Shown here: positions 55,044 through 63,078 of the stretch, piece by piece
Position numbering within the stretch: the stretch's first letter is position 1
How the letters are laid out: each line of letters starts with the position of its first letter
Source: Photobacterium chitinilyticum
GTDB lineage: Bacteria > Pseudomonadota > Gammaproteobacteria > Enterobacterales > Vibrionaceae
Direction: 5' to 3'
Assembly: GCF_004104355.1 (NCBI RefSeq)
Contig: NZ_RJLM01000001.1
Span: 848,711 to 912,710 of the forward strand
DNA: 64,000 nucleotides
Translations under genes and position numbers: made by a program
Notes under the pieces: model-generated
The model's input: only the letters and a program-made list of their open reading frames with translations
The model's database searches: none
What the model was told of the DNA's origin: nothing

Positions 55044-56492
55044 TTAGCTTTTTTTCCAAGGGCCTGACGTACCGCTGGTTTCAGGGTTGTCACCTTGTGT
55101 CCACCATTTTGCTTCATATGTTACGCCATTTACGACGACACGATCTCCTGTGTTATAGACCGCATTTGAATCCCAGTTATTACCGATAGGATCTGTTCCT
55201 GGATTGGTACCGGGATCTGTCGGCGGCATGATACCGACTACGCGAACTTGCGGCCAGTTAGCATGTGATTCATAGAAGTTGGTAACACACTTTTTATAGT
55301 CACCGGGAACAAGAGCAGAATAAGCGGTTTGATATCCAACCAGTTCACATTCGAATGACACACCTTCGGGACGCTCGGGGTAATATTTCCAGTTAGCCTC
55401 CCAGTTTGTATAAAGCACGTCTGTGGCACCATTTAGATTAAGGCCGCCGTAAGGGGTCTGTTGCCAGCAGGTATTAGTTTCATCGGCTTCAATAGGGATA
55501 TTATAGTGAGCTGATAGGCCCTCCCAGTAGCGAATGCGGTTAACTGGTTGGCCTTTATATCTATTTTGTTCGCCACACTCGATGCCACCATTAATGATAT
55601 TGATCGTGGTACCAAATCCGTAACCGATTCCAGCATCGATTTCACGCTGTGAGGGAGTCCAAGTGCGGTCAATTACGTGAAGCATTGCCGGCTTCGGTGC
55701 TTGAGGGGTGAGGAAGAACCAAATAGCTGATGCAAGGTTTAGCCATGTGTCAGCAACCAGAGCTGGATTATTTAACAGAACGGTTGCGTCACCATCATAC
55801 ATAACCTCGGAGAAGGGACCATAGTTGAAATGATAAGACAATTGCTTGGCCCCGCGGCCAAAGTAGCCCTGACCCGGCGAACATGGCCAACGTTTATTCT
55901 GCCAGTCATTTTGGCCACAGCCCGTCGTATACCCTGGCTGTCCCTCTGACCATCCCATTTCACGTACGTGCACTAGAGCCTGCTGCCATTCCTCCAGCCC
56001 CAGTGGATTATCCCAATAGTTGTCTTTAGAAATGTGGCCGCCCGTTTCTTGGGCAAAATGGGCAAACGCCGTGATAATTGATTTTTTACAAATCGCGTCG
56101 GAATTTCGCCCGTCGGTATACTCTCCGCAGAATGCAGGGAACTTGCCGATAGCACGTAAGAAGCGGGTATAGGTGTATTCAGGTGCAGCCATGTGGGTTA
56201 GGAAATCCCAGTCAGACTGTGAAAAGACACGTTCGACCCGCTTGACGTTGTCAGGATTGCTGGCAAGACCGGGTTCAATGGCTTCCACAATACTATTAGG
56301 ACGTGTTGCGAGTGCTTTAGCCCAGACTTTGTACATTGGGTCTGCGGTTTTTGCTTCTTCTGCCGCTTTAACTTCAGCTGCAGAAATAACGTAACCCGTA
56401 GGATTTAGCGGATCGGGTTGGGGGGTCATTGCAAAGCTGCTCGCTGCAATGCTGCAGCCTATCAACGTTGATAGAAGCTTTAGTTTTAACAT
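55044..56492 (-). CDS. Secreted GH19 chitinase with C-terminal chitin-binding module
   Basis: This exported chitinase has 482 residues from the chosen start. Signal peptide: about residues 1-21 (LKLLSTLIGCSIAASSFA). The GH19 catalytic domain covers about 70-410: FAHFAQETGGHISKD holds the catalytic Glu, YFGRGAKQLSYHFNYGPFSEV the second-Glu region, and ALVADTWLNLASAIWFFLTP and IDAGIGYGFGTTINIINGGIECG follow. A short linker PPTDPGTNPGTDPIGNNW precedes a CBM5/12-type chitin-binding module (last 45 residues: NAVYNTGDRVVVNGVTYEAKWW). The ATG at 56492 has AAGGAG seven bases upstream; an in-frame start at 56588 would add 32 residues and hide the signal peptide. Chitin use fits a marine lifestyle. Confidence 0.96.
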   Translation of the reverse strand: MLKLKLLSTLIGCSIAASSFAMTPQPDPLNPTGYVISAAEVKAAEEAKTADPMYKVWAKALATRPNSIVEAIEPGLASNPDNVKRVERVFSQSDWDFLTHMAAPEYTYTRFLRAIGKFPAFCGEYTDGRNSDAICKKSIITAFAHFAQETGGHISKDNYWDNPLGLEEWQQALVHVREMGWSEGQPGYTTGCGQNDWQNKRWPCSPGQGYFGRGAKQLSYHFNYGPFSEVMYDGDATVLLNNPALVADTWLNLASAIWFFLTPQAPKPAMLHVIDRTWTPSQREIDAGIGYGFGTTINIINGGIECGEQNRYKGQPVNRIRYWEGLSAHYNIPIEADETNTCWQQTPYGGLNLNGATDVLYTNWEANWKYYPERPEGVSFECELVGYQTAYSALVPGDYKKCVTNFYESHANWPQVRVVGIMPPTDPGTNPGTDPIGNNWDSNAVYNTGDRVVVNGVTYEAKWWTQGDNPETSGTSGPWKKS

Positions 56493-57136
56493 GTGAAACT
56501 CCTTGTAAGGAACAAATATAGGATTTGTTATTACTGGCCTTTTGGTTGAGCAGCTTGTATACCCTAGGAGAGGATGAGTTAGTGACACAGTAAACTAAGG
56601 ATTAAGATGCTTCCTTTTTAATCATCATGTTCGCCTTTGGTAGAGAGACTGAAGATAATTAATTGGTTTCAGTCGAAGTTACCGTCTAACCAACGCAGTG
56701 GCATCACTATAGAATGTGAATTAGAATAAACTCAATACTGTATTATTTTGTTGAATTATCTGTGAGGGGTGGCTTTTGAAGTCTTTCCGTCTGTTAGGCG
56801 CGTGATTTTTGTTAGTGCTTAGGTGAATAGATTGCTTTGGTTGTTATATCCGCGACAAATTCCATAGAGAGAATCGTGTGCTTGTTTGAATATATGCGAT
56901 GGATATCAAATGGAAAAATTACTAGTTGTATTGTTGTTAGCTGTGAATGTTATTTGGGTTCTATTTTTGTCGGGGTATAGATTAATGACAGCATACATAC
57001 TCGTTACAAATAATTAGAGTAATCTCATGTAGGGTGGAAATATTGTTCAACACAGTGCTTGGCTATATTAAGCGGCATTACTTGAGAGGGGTTTAAACCT
57101 GACTTCTACAAATAACGCCGATGTGTTTTTTATTCT
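56493..57136. other. AT-rich intergenic region with one tiny open frame
   Basis: About 640 bases upstream of the chitinase gene and downstream of the LRR-kinase gene. At 56910-57017 a 35-codon frame (begins MEKLLVVLLLAVNVIWVLF) would encode one membrane helix, but its ribosome binding site is weak. The rest shows nothing clear. Confidence 0.35.
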
Positions 57137-58378
57137 TTATTGAGTTATTTTCTGCTTAAGGAGGTTGTACTTCTCATGTTGTTGATCTTCTGCGGCACAA
57201 ACACTCAAAAGATCGTCGATGAAATGATGAAATGCGCGATGTTCAATCTGTTTGACTTTCTCTTGCTGCTTTTCTGTCAGCATGTGGTACATCGTTGCAG
57301 CACCAAAGTCTCCGAAAATGATATTCGCATCTGCATCAAACAATGTGTTGTGTGCGTACAGGTCACCATGGCTCACTTGGTTTGAATGCAAGTGCGTAAA
57401 TACGTTCTGCATTTGAGCCACGATTTTGTGGATCTCATCTATTGATAGCGTAAAGCCCGGAGGAAAGGTATCACGGGTACAACTATCCAAGCATGGCGGA
57501 AAACCTAAATTACTAAAATGAGAAGGGATCAACCCCATAATTAATGCTGAATACTCTTCTTCGTTAACTTGGGCCAAAGACTGTACCAGATTTGGATGAC
57601 TGCCGACTTTCAAACACACTTGCAGTTCGTCCTCGGGATAGCCGTCACTGGTTACTTCACCCTTGAAGACTTTTACGGCAATATCATCAGGGAAGGTGGC
57701 TTGTTTCTGGTTCCAAGTTGCTTTGGAAATAACGCCCGATGCACCTTGCCCTAAAACGTCATGCAGTGTGAAGCTGGACGAAGCTACTTCCGGTACAGAT
57801 TGAATGCTGAGATCTGATTGGCTGAACGGGTTACCTGAAAATGCCAGCCAGGAGAGCTTGGGCAGGCTAAGAAGCTGTTCCGGACATTCTGCTAATTGGT
57901 TGGCAGAGATACGTACCAACTCGAGAGCAGTCGACTGAGCTAGGGTTTGCGGTAGTTCTGTTAATCGGTTACCGGCTAATGCCAGTTTTTGTAGCCGCGG
58001 TCTTTCGCCCAATGTGTCGGGCAAAGTCTCGATCTGGTTATCCGTTAAGATGAGCCAGCGTAGTTTTGCCGGTAATGCGTCTGCCGGAACCTCGGTGATC
58101 TTGTTTGCTTTGAAACCGACCATTTCAAGGTTAGGGCATTTACCTAGCACCTCTGGTAGGGTCTCAAAAAGGTTGTTAGAGGCAAAAATTATGCGAAGCT
58201 TTTGAAGCTTGACGAGTTCGTCTGGCAGTGACGTTAGTTGATTACCGGATAAATCAAGAATTTCTAAGCTATCAGCCAAAGACAAAATTTCTTCTGGGAA
58301 TGATGTTAGGTTTTCTGATATTTTTAAGTGCTGAGTGCCTGATAATTCACCAGATTTCAGCTGAGAGAGTGTATGCAA
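57137..58378 (-). CDS. Leucine-rich repeat protein kinase
   Basis: This protein of about 413 residues pairs an N-terminal leucine-rich repeat array (about residues 10-195) with a C-terminal protein kinase. Repeats of about 23 residues show the LDLSGNQLTSLPDEL / LRWLILTDNQIETLPDTL pattern. The kinase has glycine loop LGQGASGVISKA, ATP Lys in DIAVKVFKG, catalytic loop HGDLYAHN (H-x-D-x-x-x-x-N) and DFG in FGDFGAA, so it should be active. The start is unsure: related proteins begin near LHTLSQLKSGEL, giving TTG at 58378; the frame runs to TTG at 58477. It has no membrane segment. It is divergent to a GNAT gene. Substrates are unknown. Confidence 0.88.
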   Translation of the reverse strand: MHTLSQLKSGELSGTQHLKISENLTSFPEEILSLADSLEILDLSGNQLTSLPDELVKLQKLRIIFASNNLFETLPEVLGKCPNLEMVGFKANKITEVPADALPAKLRWLILTDNQIETLPDTLGERPRLQKLALAGNRLTELPQTLAQSTALELVRISANQLAECPEQLLSLPKLSWLAFSGNPFSQSDLSIQSVPEVASSSFTLHDVLGQGASGVISKATWNQKQATFPDDIAVKVFKGEVTSDGYPEDELQVCLKVGSHPNLVQSLAQVNEEEYSALIMGLIPSHFSNLGFPPCLDSCTRDTFPPGFTLSIDEIHKIVAQMQNVFTHLHSNQVSHGDLYAHNTLFDADANIIFGDFGAATMYHMLTEKQQEKVKQIEHRAFHHFIDDLLSVCAAEDQQHEKYNLLKQKITQ

Positions 58379-58500
58379 AATGATGGGCCGCGAATAAGTT
58401 GGATACAAAAACGGCCTGTAGTCTACAAGAAAGACGAGCAAATGGTAAGTTGGCGATGTGAATGTGCCATTAAACAATAAGAATAAGGATGTATTTATAT

Positions 58501-59031
58501 ATGCAGAGTGAAAGAATTAAACTGGTCGCTCCATCTATGGCGCAGGCACAGCCCATGCTTGAAGCCATTCGGGAAAGCCAAGATGAACTTAGCCAGTATT
58601 TGCCTTGGGTACCATATGCCTTAACTGAGCCCGAATCGATTAAAAATATGCAAGAAGCCATCGATAACTATGAGCGCTTTGAAGGAGAACTTCGGCTTTC
58701 CATTTTGCGTAGTAGTGATTCTAAGTTTCTTGGGGCTATAGGGTTAATAATTCGAGATAAATCTGTTCCTTTTTTTGAAATCGGATATTGGTTGAATTCA
58801 GCCGAAACCGGCAAGGGATACATAACTGAAGCTGTTTCATTGTTGGAAAGCTATGTGTTTACGGAGCTAAATGCACAACGTGTTGAAATACGGGCTGCCG
58901 ATACCAATAGTAAAAGCCGTGCCGTTGCTGAAAGATGTGGTTACCAGCTAGATGCAACACTGGTCAACGACCGGAGGCTGCCTTCAGGTGAGTTATCTAG
59001 TACGGTGATTTACAGTAAGTTAAGCTTATAA
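58501..59031 (+). CDS. GNAT family N-acetyltransferase (RimJ/RimL type)
   Basis: This cytoplasmic acetyltransferase has 176 residues from the second Met (MQSERIKLVAP). Blocks: FLGAIGLIIRDKSVPFFEIGYWLNSAETGKGYITEAVSLLESYVF (acetyl-CoA loop GKGYITEA, near residues 105-112) and RVEIRAADTNSKSRAVAERCGYQLDATL near 133-160. These are typical of RimJ/RimL and SpeG-like proteins. The ATG at 58501 has AAGGA 13 bases upstream; ATG at 58489 would be too near that site. The divergent LRR-kinase gene is adjacent. The acceptor substrate is unknown. Confidence 0.88.
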   Translation: MQSERIKLVAPSMAQAQPMLEAIRESQDELSQYLPWVPYALTEPESIKNMQEAIDNYERFEGELRLSILRSSDSKFLGAIGLIIRDKSVPFFEIGYWLNSAETGKGYITEAVSLLESYVFTELNAQRVEIRAADTNSKSRAVAERCGYQLDATLVNDRRLPSGELSSTVIYSKLSL

Positions 59032-59129
59032 TTGCTTAGTAGAGGTAAATTGAGGTGTTGCTTTGATAAGTTTATTGATCTCGGAAATTTTAGCTTGAAT
59101 GATAATTTGTTGCTTGTTAGATTGAGGCC

Positions 59130-59189
59130 ATGAACTTAAATCCTTCGTTTCATCACATCTCAATTTCTTGGTGGCGCTCTATTCAATAG
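59130..59189 (+). CDS. Candidate Trp leader peptide of trpS
   Basis: A 19-codon frame encodes MNLNPSFHHISISWWRSIQ and stops at TAG (59187-59189). Tandem Trp codons TGG TGG lie at codons 14-15 (59169-59174), an arrangement expected of attenuation leaders. GAGG lies two bases before the ATG, which is closer than ideal. It is 93 bases upstream of the tryptophanyl-tRNA synthetase start and is followed by several hairpins. Two adjacent Trp codons in a 19-codon frame directly before trpS is unlikely by chance. Ribosome stalling on these codons when Trp-tRNA is scarce would alter folding of the downstream RNA. The leader role is inference. Confidence 0.65.
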   Translation: MNLNPSFHHISISWWRSIQ

Positions 59190-59281
59190 AGCGGCGCTGA
59201 ATCATATTTATTCATAGCCGTCGGAAGACTGCCAATGAATAACGCAACTATGTCTCCGACGGTCAACTTAGGAGCCATATT
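59176..59281 (+). promoter_or_regulatory. Structured leader region between the Trp leader peptide and trpS
   Basis: Stem 1: GCTCTAT / ATAGAGC (59176-59192, loop TCA), beginning just after the Trp codons. Stem 2: TGAAT / ATTCA (59198-59214). Stem 3: CCGTCGGA-A-GAC / GTCTCCGACGG (59218-59229 with 59252-59262, one bulge). An alternative pairing TTATTCAT (59208-59215) with ATGAATAA (59235-59242) is incompatible with stem 3. The trpS ribosome binding site AGGAG lies at 59270-59274, eight bases after stem 3. No T-run follows stem 3, so control could be at translation rather than by termination. Confidence 0.55.
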
Positions 59282-60322
59282 ATGCATAGTCAACTTCATC
59301 AAAACTCAAAATCTGATGCTCAGGCTGAAAAAATATTAACGGGTGACAGGGCAACAGGTCAGCTGCATTTAGGCCATTATGTCGGTTCTCTTCAGCAGAG
59401 GGCTAAGCTACAGCATCAGTATGAACAAACTATTTTGGTGGCCGATTTACAGGGACTAACAGACAATGGGAATAATCCACATAAGGTGTCGTCTAATATC
59501 TTGAATGTGGTTGCTGATTATCTTGCAGTTGGAATTGACCCTCTTAAAACAACGATTTGTTTACAATCAGCGATTCCTGCATTGGCTGAATTGACAATGT
59601 ACTACTCAAACTTGGTTTCTGTGGCGAGATTGCAGCGAAATCCAACGGTGAAAAATGAAATTGCCAGCAAATCATTTGGGAGCTCGATTCCGACCGGTTT
59701 CTTGATGTACCCAATTAGCCAAGCGGCCGATATTACAGCATTCAAGGCTACACTCATCCCTGTCGGCGATGATCAGTTGCCGATGATTGAACAAACAAAT
59801 GAGATTGTCAGAAAGCTAAATAGTATCGCGCAAGATGAAATATTAGTGGAATGTCGACCGTTATTAAGCAAAGTCCCTCGTCTGCCCAGTACTGATGGTA
59901 AAAGTAAGATGTCTAAATCGATGGGTAATTGCATTCTGCTGAGTTCAAGTGAAAAGGATATATCCAAAGCGGTAAAATCAATGTACACCGATCCTAATCA
60001 TTTGAGAATTGAAGATCCTGGTCAAGTAGAGGGAAATATTGTTTTTACATACCTAGATGCTTTTCATTCAGACCTAAATTATGTTAATGATCTAAAACAG
60101 AAATATAAAGAAGGCGGGCTAGGGGACGGGACGACAAAAAAAATACTCGAGGAATGTTTGCAAGAAATTCTTCGGCCTGTGAGAGAGCGTAGAGAAACAT
60201 TTATTTCTGATAAAGCGCAGTTAATCGAGATCCTACAAAAAGGCAGTGAGAAATCACAAGATGAGTCAAGTCAGGTGTTAAAAGACGTAAAAAATGCATT
60301 TGGCCTTAATTTATTTCAGTAA
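59282..60322 (+). CDS. trpS: Tryptophanyl-tRNA synthetase (probably an auxiliary copy)
   Basis: This class I synthetase attaches Trp to tRNA-Trp. The 346-residue protein has the HIGH-type motif GQLHLGHYVGSL (near residues 26-37) and the KMSKS loop GKSKMSKSMGN (near 205-215). The block FLMYPISQAADI is typical of TrpRS. It has an N-terminal extension of about 16 residues. AGGAG lies about seven bases before the ATG. It is not in the dam-gph-trpS setting usual for the housekeeping gene in enterics and vibrios, so it may be a second copy; some auxiliary TrpRS enzymes resist indolmycin. The leader with tandem Trp codons suggests control by Trp-tRNA level. The second-copy claim is inference. Confidence 0.93.
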   Translation: MHSQLHQNSKSDAQAEKILTGDRATGQLHLGHYVGSLQQRAKLQHQYEQTILVADLQGLTDNGNNPHKVSSNILNVVADYLAVGIDPLKTTICLQSAIPALAELTMYYSNLVSVARLQRNPTVKNEIASKSFGSSIPTGFLMYPISQAADITAFKATLIPVGDDQLPMIEQTNEIVRKLNSIAQDEILVECRPLLSKVPRLPSTDGKSKMSKSMGNCILLSSSEKDISKAVKSMYTDPNHLRIEDPGQVEGNIVFTYLDAFHSDLNYVNDLKQKYKEGGLGDGTTKKILEECLQEILRPVRERRETFISDKAQLIEILQKGSEKSQDESSQVLKDVKNAFGLNLFQ

Positions 60323-60473
60323 GGACAGCTTAGACCTCGCTTAGGCTTAGTTTGGACCTACTCGGATACAGTTTGAATTTTGCTTAGATATATCTTTGAG
60401 CATTACGTATTTTGTTCCTATCTCGGGTCGGAGGTAGGACTTTCGGGAATGGCAGTCGCCAAAGGAGTTATCA

Positions 60474-61277
60474 GTGCAAGATGAATATTTAGAATATTAT
60501 GCAAATTATGATGAAGAGCAGCGTCTTACTAGTCAGAATATCACTCGAATCGAATTTGATACGACAATAGATCAACTGGCCGAATTCACCCAGCAAGCAA
60601 AGACGTTGACAGAATTAGGGGCGGCGACGGGGCGCTATTCACTCTATTATGCCAACCAAGGGCTAGATGTTACGGCCGTTGAGCTTGTTCCTGAGCTGGT
60701 GGAACAGCTTCGAGCAAATGCAAAACAACAAGCTACAAATCTATCGATACATGAGGCGAATGCAACGGCGGTTTCGTTTATTCCTGATCAGTCGCAGGAT
60801 ATCGTTCTAGTCCTTGGCCCGTTATATCACCTCCAGCAACAGTGCGATCGTGAGGCGGTACTGCGTGAAGCCAATAGGATTCTCAAGCCTAATGGGATAT
60901 TGGCAATTGCTTATGTCAGCCGTTTCTTTGTCGCTGGTCTGCTTGCCAAGATGTCGCCAGTTCTTGTTACGCCAGATGTACTTGCAACACTGAATGAAAC
61001 TGGGCTGATAACGGCACCCGAGGTTGATACGTTTTTCCGGACGGGGTATTTTTCCACTCCAGCAGAAATAGAGCGTTTAACGCAAAGCTGTGGCTTTGCT
61101 ATGAAAAAGCATATTGCGACAGACGGTTTTGGCCGTTATATCGGAAAAGAGCTCAATGCGCTGACAGAAACTCAATATCAATCTTGGCTAAGTTACCATT
61201 TATCTGTTTGTCATGAGCCATCGCTGCTAGGTTCGAGCAATCACGGCTTGGTAATCGCGACGAAGTGCGCCTCTTGA
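60474..61277 (+). CDS. Class I SAM-dependent methyltransferase
   Basis: This 267-residue protein has a Rossmann-type SAM fold. Motif I is LTELGAATGRYSLYYANQ (near residues 43-60; GxxxG variant ELGAATG), the acidic residue at the end of strand 2 lies in VTAVELV, and motif IV is in DIVLVLGPLYHL (near 110-121). REANRILKPNGILAIAYVSR is typical of UbiE/small-molecule methyltransferases. The C-terminal part is helical and may cover the substrate. GTG is the start, with AAAGGAG seven bases upstream. It is convergent with the GST gene. The substrate is unknown. Confidence 0.88.
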   Translation: MQDEYLEYYANYDEEQRLTSQNITRIEFDTTIDQLAEFTQQAKTLTELGAATGRYSLYYANQGLDVTAVELVPELVEQLRANAKQQATNLSIHEANATAVSFIPDQSQDIVLVLGPLYHLQQQCDREAVLREANRILKPNGILAIAYVSRFFVAGLLAKMSPVLVTPDVLATLNETGLITAPEVDTFFRTGYFSTPAEIERLTQSCGFAMKKHIATDGFGRYIGKELNALTETQYQSWLSYHLSVCHEPSLLGSSNHGLVIATKCAS

Positions 61278-61291
61278 GACTGCATGTGTCG

Positions 61292-61945
61292 TTATTCATC
61301 ACCAAATAAAAATTCTTGATGGGTATCTGCCCATTGAGGGTATTGGGTCATGGCCTTTGAATAAATAGGATTTTGATAATGGGTGTTTAGCCAACGGTTC
61401 AGGTTTGAGTATGGTGTCTTTACAAACCATTTTCGATCAACACGCGAGAATTGGCGAATAAAAGGCAACAGCGCATAGTCAGCTAAGCTCGGGCTCGCAC
61501 CCATTAAGTACTCTTGTTTGGCCAAACACTGTTCAAGTGGGGAAAGAAAACGCTCACATTGCTGACGATGACTAGTTTCTTCGGGGGCGTGATAGCGGGC
61601 TGCGGTTTTATACTTCTCCAGAGATTCGACAAACTCATTATCGTTGCGGTTTATCAGGGTTTGCATTGTAGGAAAAGCATCAGGGTGATTTTTAATAAGC
61701 AAGTTATTAGGATCACTTTGATTTAACGCCCAAATCATAATATCTACGCTTTCATCTATAACGTGTGAATCTTCGATCAGTAATATTGGTACCGTCCTTT
61801 TAGGGGAGACGGCCAATAACTCTTCGGGAATATTCTTCATTACAACGTCACGTAATAATACCGGCTGTTTGGCAAGCAATATGGCTATTCTTGCTCGCAT
61901 GGCATAAGGGCAGCGTCGTAAAGAATAAAGTATTGGTAGTGACAT
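61292..61945 (-). CDS. Glutathione S-transferase family protein
   Basis: This 217-residue protein has an N-terminal thioredoxin-like domain (about residues 4-75) with the CPYA motif in LRRCPYAMRARIAI. The cis-Pro loop is in KRTVPILLIEDSHVIDES; this also gives the Glu-Ser glutathione-binding pair. The C-terminal domain is helical (about 90-205: SLADYALLPFIRQFSRVDRKWF). A Cys in the CPxx position makes a glutaredoxin-like or omega/tau-type GST likely. It is a single gene, convergent with the methyltransferase gene. The substrate is unknown. Confidence 0.9.
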   Translation of the reverse strand: MSLPILYSLRRCPYAMRARIAILLAKQPVLLRDVVMKNIPEELLAVSPKRTVPILLIEDSHVIDESVDIMIWALNQSDPNNLLIKNHPDAFPTMQTLINRNDNEFVESLEKYKTAARYHAPEETSHRQQCERFLSPLEQCLAKQEYLMGASPSLADYALLPFIRQFSRVDRKWFVKTPYSNLNRWLNTHYQNPIYSKAMTQYPQWADTHQEFLFGDE

Positions 61946-62087
61946 TTGTCTTTCCTTGAAATTAGCCCATTGGATTCACTTTAAATCTTAGGTATCGAGG
62001 TAGCTTGAGTATAAATTTATAGTAGTGCGGATTGGATGCAGTGTGATCTTGAATGGTCGGATGAGTTGAACCATACTGGGTTAATTG

Positions 62088-62876
62088 ATGCGACTTATTC
62101 TCAAGGATGAAAACACAGCGCATATGAAATTACACAAACTGGAAGGCTATATTCAGTCGATCTATTTAGCTGAATACCAAGACAAACTGCTGTTGCTCGA
62201 CGGGTGTAGCCGTGCGGATATTCCACTGATTAAACATTATATTGTGGGTAAATTGCATCGTTGTTTTAACGATCTAGCACTGGTTGTTGTTACGCACATG
62301 CACCCGGATCATGCCGGGGCCGCAAATACCCTACGCTGTTTAACCGGTTGTAAAATCGCAATGGCGAATGTCCCAGGCCAATGGTACGCCGGCATTGACG
62401 GGAAGCTGATGCATTTTACCGATATGCTGTTGGCGAAATGGGTCGCAAAGCGTATGAGAAAACCTCGCCGGAATATCTGGTACTCAAGCAAGCTTGTACC
62501 TGACTACAGGTTAAATGATCGAGATCCGTTACCCGGATTTCCGGACTGGATGGCCCTTGATACTCAGGGACATACCGACCGAGATCTGTCTCTGCATCAT
62601 TTACCCAGTGATTGTGTCTATGTTGCTGATTTGATGGTCAAAGTAAAAGGGCATTATATACCGCCGTTTCCCGTCTTCTATCCCAACAGATATCTTAAAT
62701 CAGTCAAGAAGATCATCGCCTTATCACCTACCTCAATTATTCTTGCCCATGGCGGTGAAGTGTTTCCCTCGGATCGAGATTACAAGTATTTGCTGGACCG
62801 AGCCCCAAAAATTCCAATGACCCATTGGCGCTCTGTAAAGTCAAAGTTAAATAAAGCGCTAGGAAAAGCATCTTGA
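62088..62876 (+). CDS. MBL-fold metallo-hydrolase
   Basis: This 262-residue protein has the metallo-beta-lactamase fold with the metal motif THMHPDHAGAAN (HxHxDH, near residues 67-75). Further metal ligands are His in DTQGHTDRDLSLHH, Asp in VYVADLMVKV, and a final His in IILAHGGEVFPSD. The ligand set is thus complete for a dinuclear site. The ATG at 62088 directly follows an in-frame TTG; Met13 (62124) is also possible. The ribosome binding site is weak. The substrate is unknown; similar proteins act as lactonases, glyoxalase II-like or phosphodiesterase enzymes. Confidence 0.88.
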   Translation: MRLILKDENTAHMKLHKLEGYIQSIYLAEYQDKLLLLDGCSRADIPLIKHYIVGKLHRCFNDLALVVVTHMHPDHAGAANTLRCLTGCKIAMANVPGQWYAGIDGKLMHFTDMLLAKWVAKRMRKPRRNIWYSSKLVPDYRLNDRDPLPGFPDWMALDTQGHTDRDLSLHHLPSDCVYVADLMVKVKGHYIPPFPVFYPNRYLKSVKKIIALSPTSIILAHGGEVFPSDRDYKYLLDRAPKIPMTHWRSVKSKLNKALGKAS

Positions 62877-63078
62877 GGTAGTTTGGGCATGAATGGATTA
62901 TATATTCTAATTTATTTTGTATTAAGCGCTCTCATTTTTGCTATTCCGTATCAAGATCTCATATAAGAAAGAAAGTGCATAATTTATGTGCTATTTGTTT
63001 AGTATCATACTTTCGATCATGAAATTATCTTTCTCATTATGCTAGTTTTTGCGGTGCATAATGTTGAAGGAGTATAAT

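Noticed and set aside
56910-57017. 35-residue single-helix membrane peptide
   Set aside because: Kept only as a remark in the intergenic entry: the ribosome binding site is weak and nothing else supports expression.
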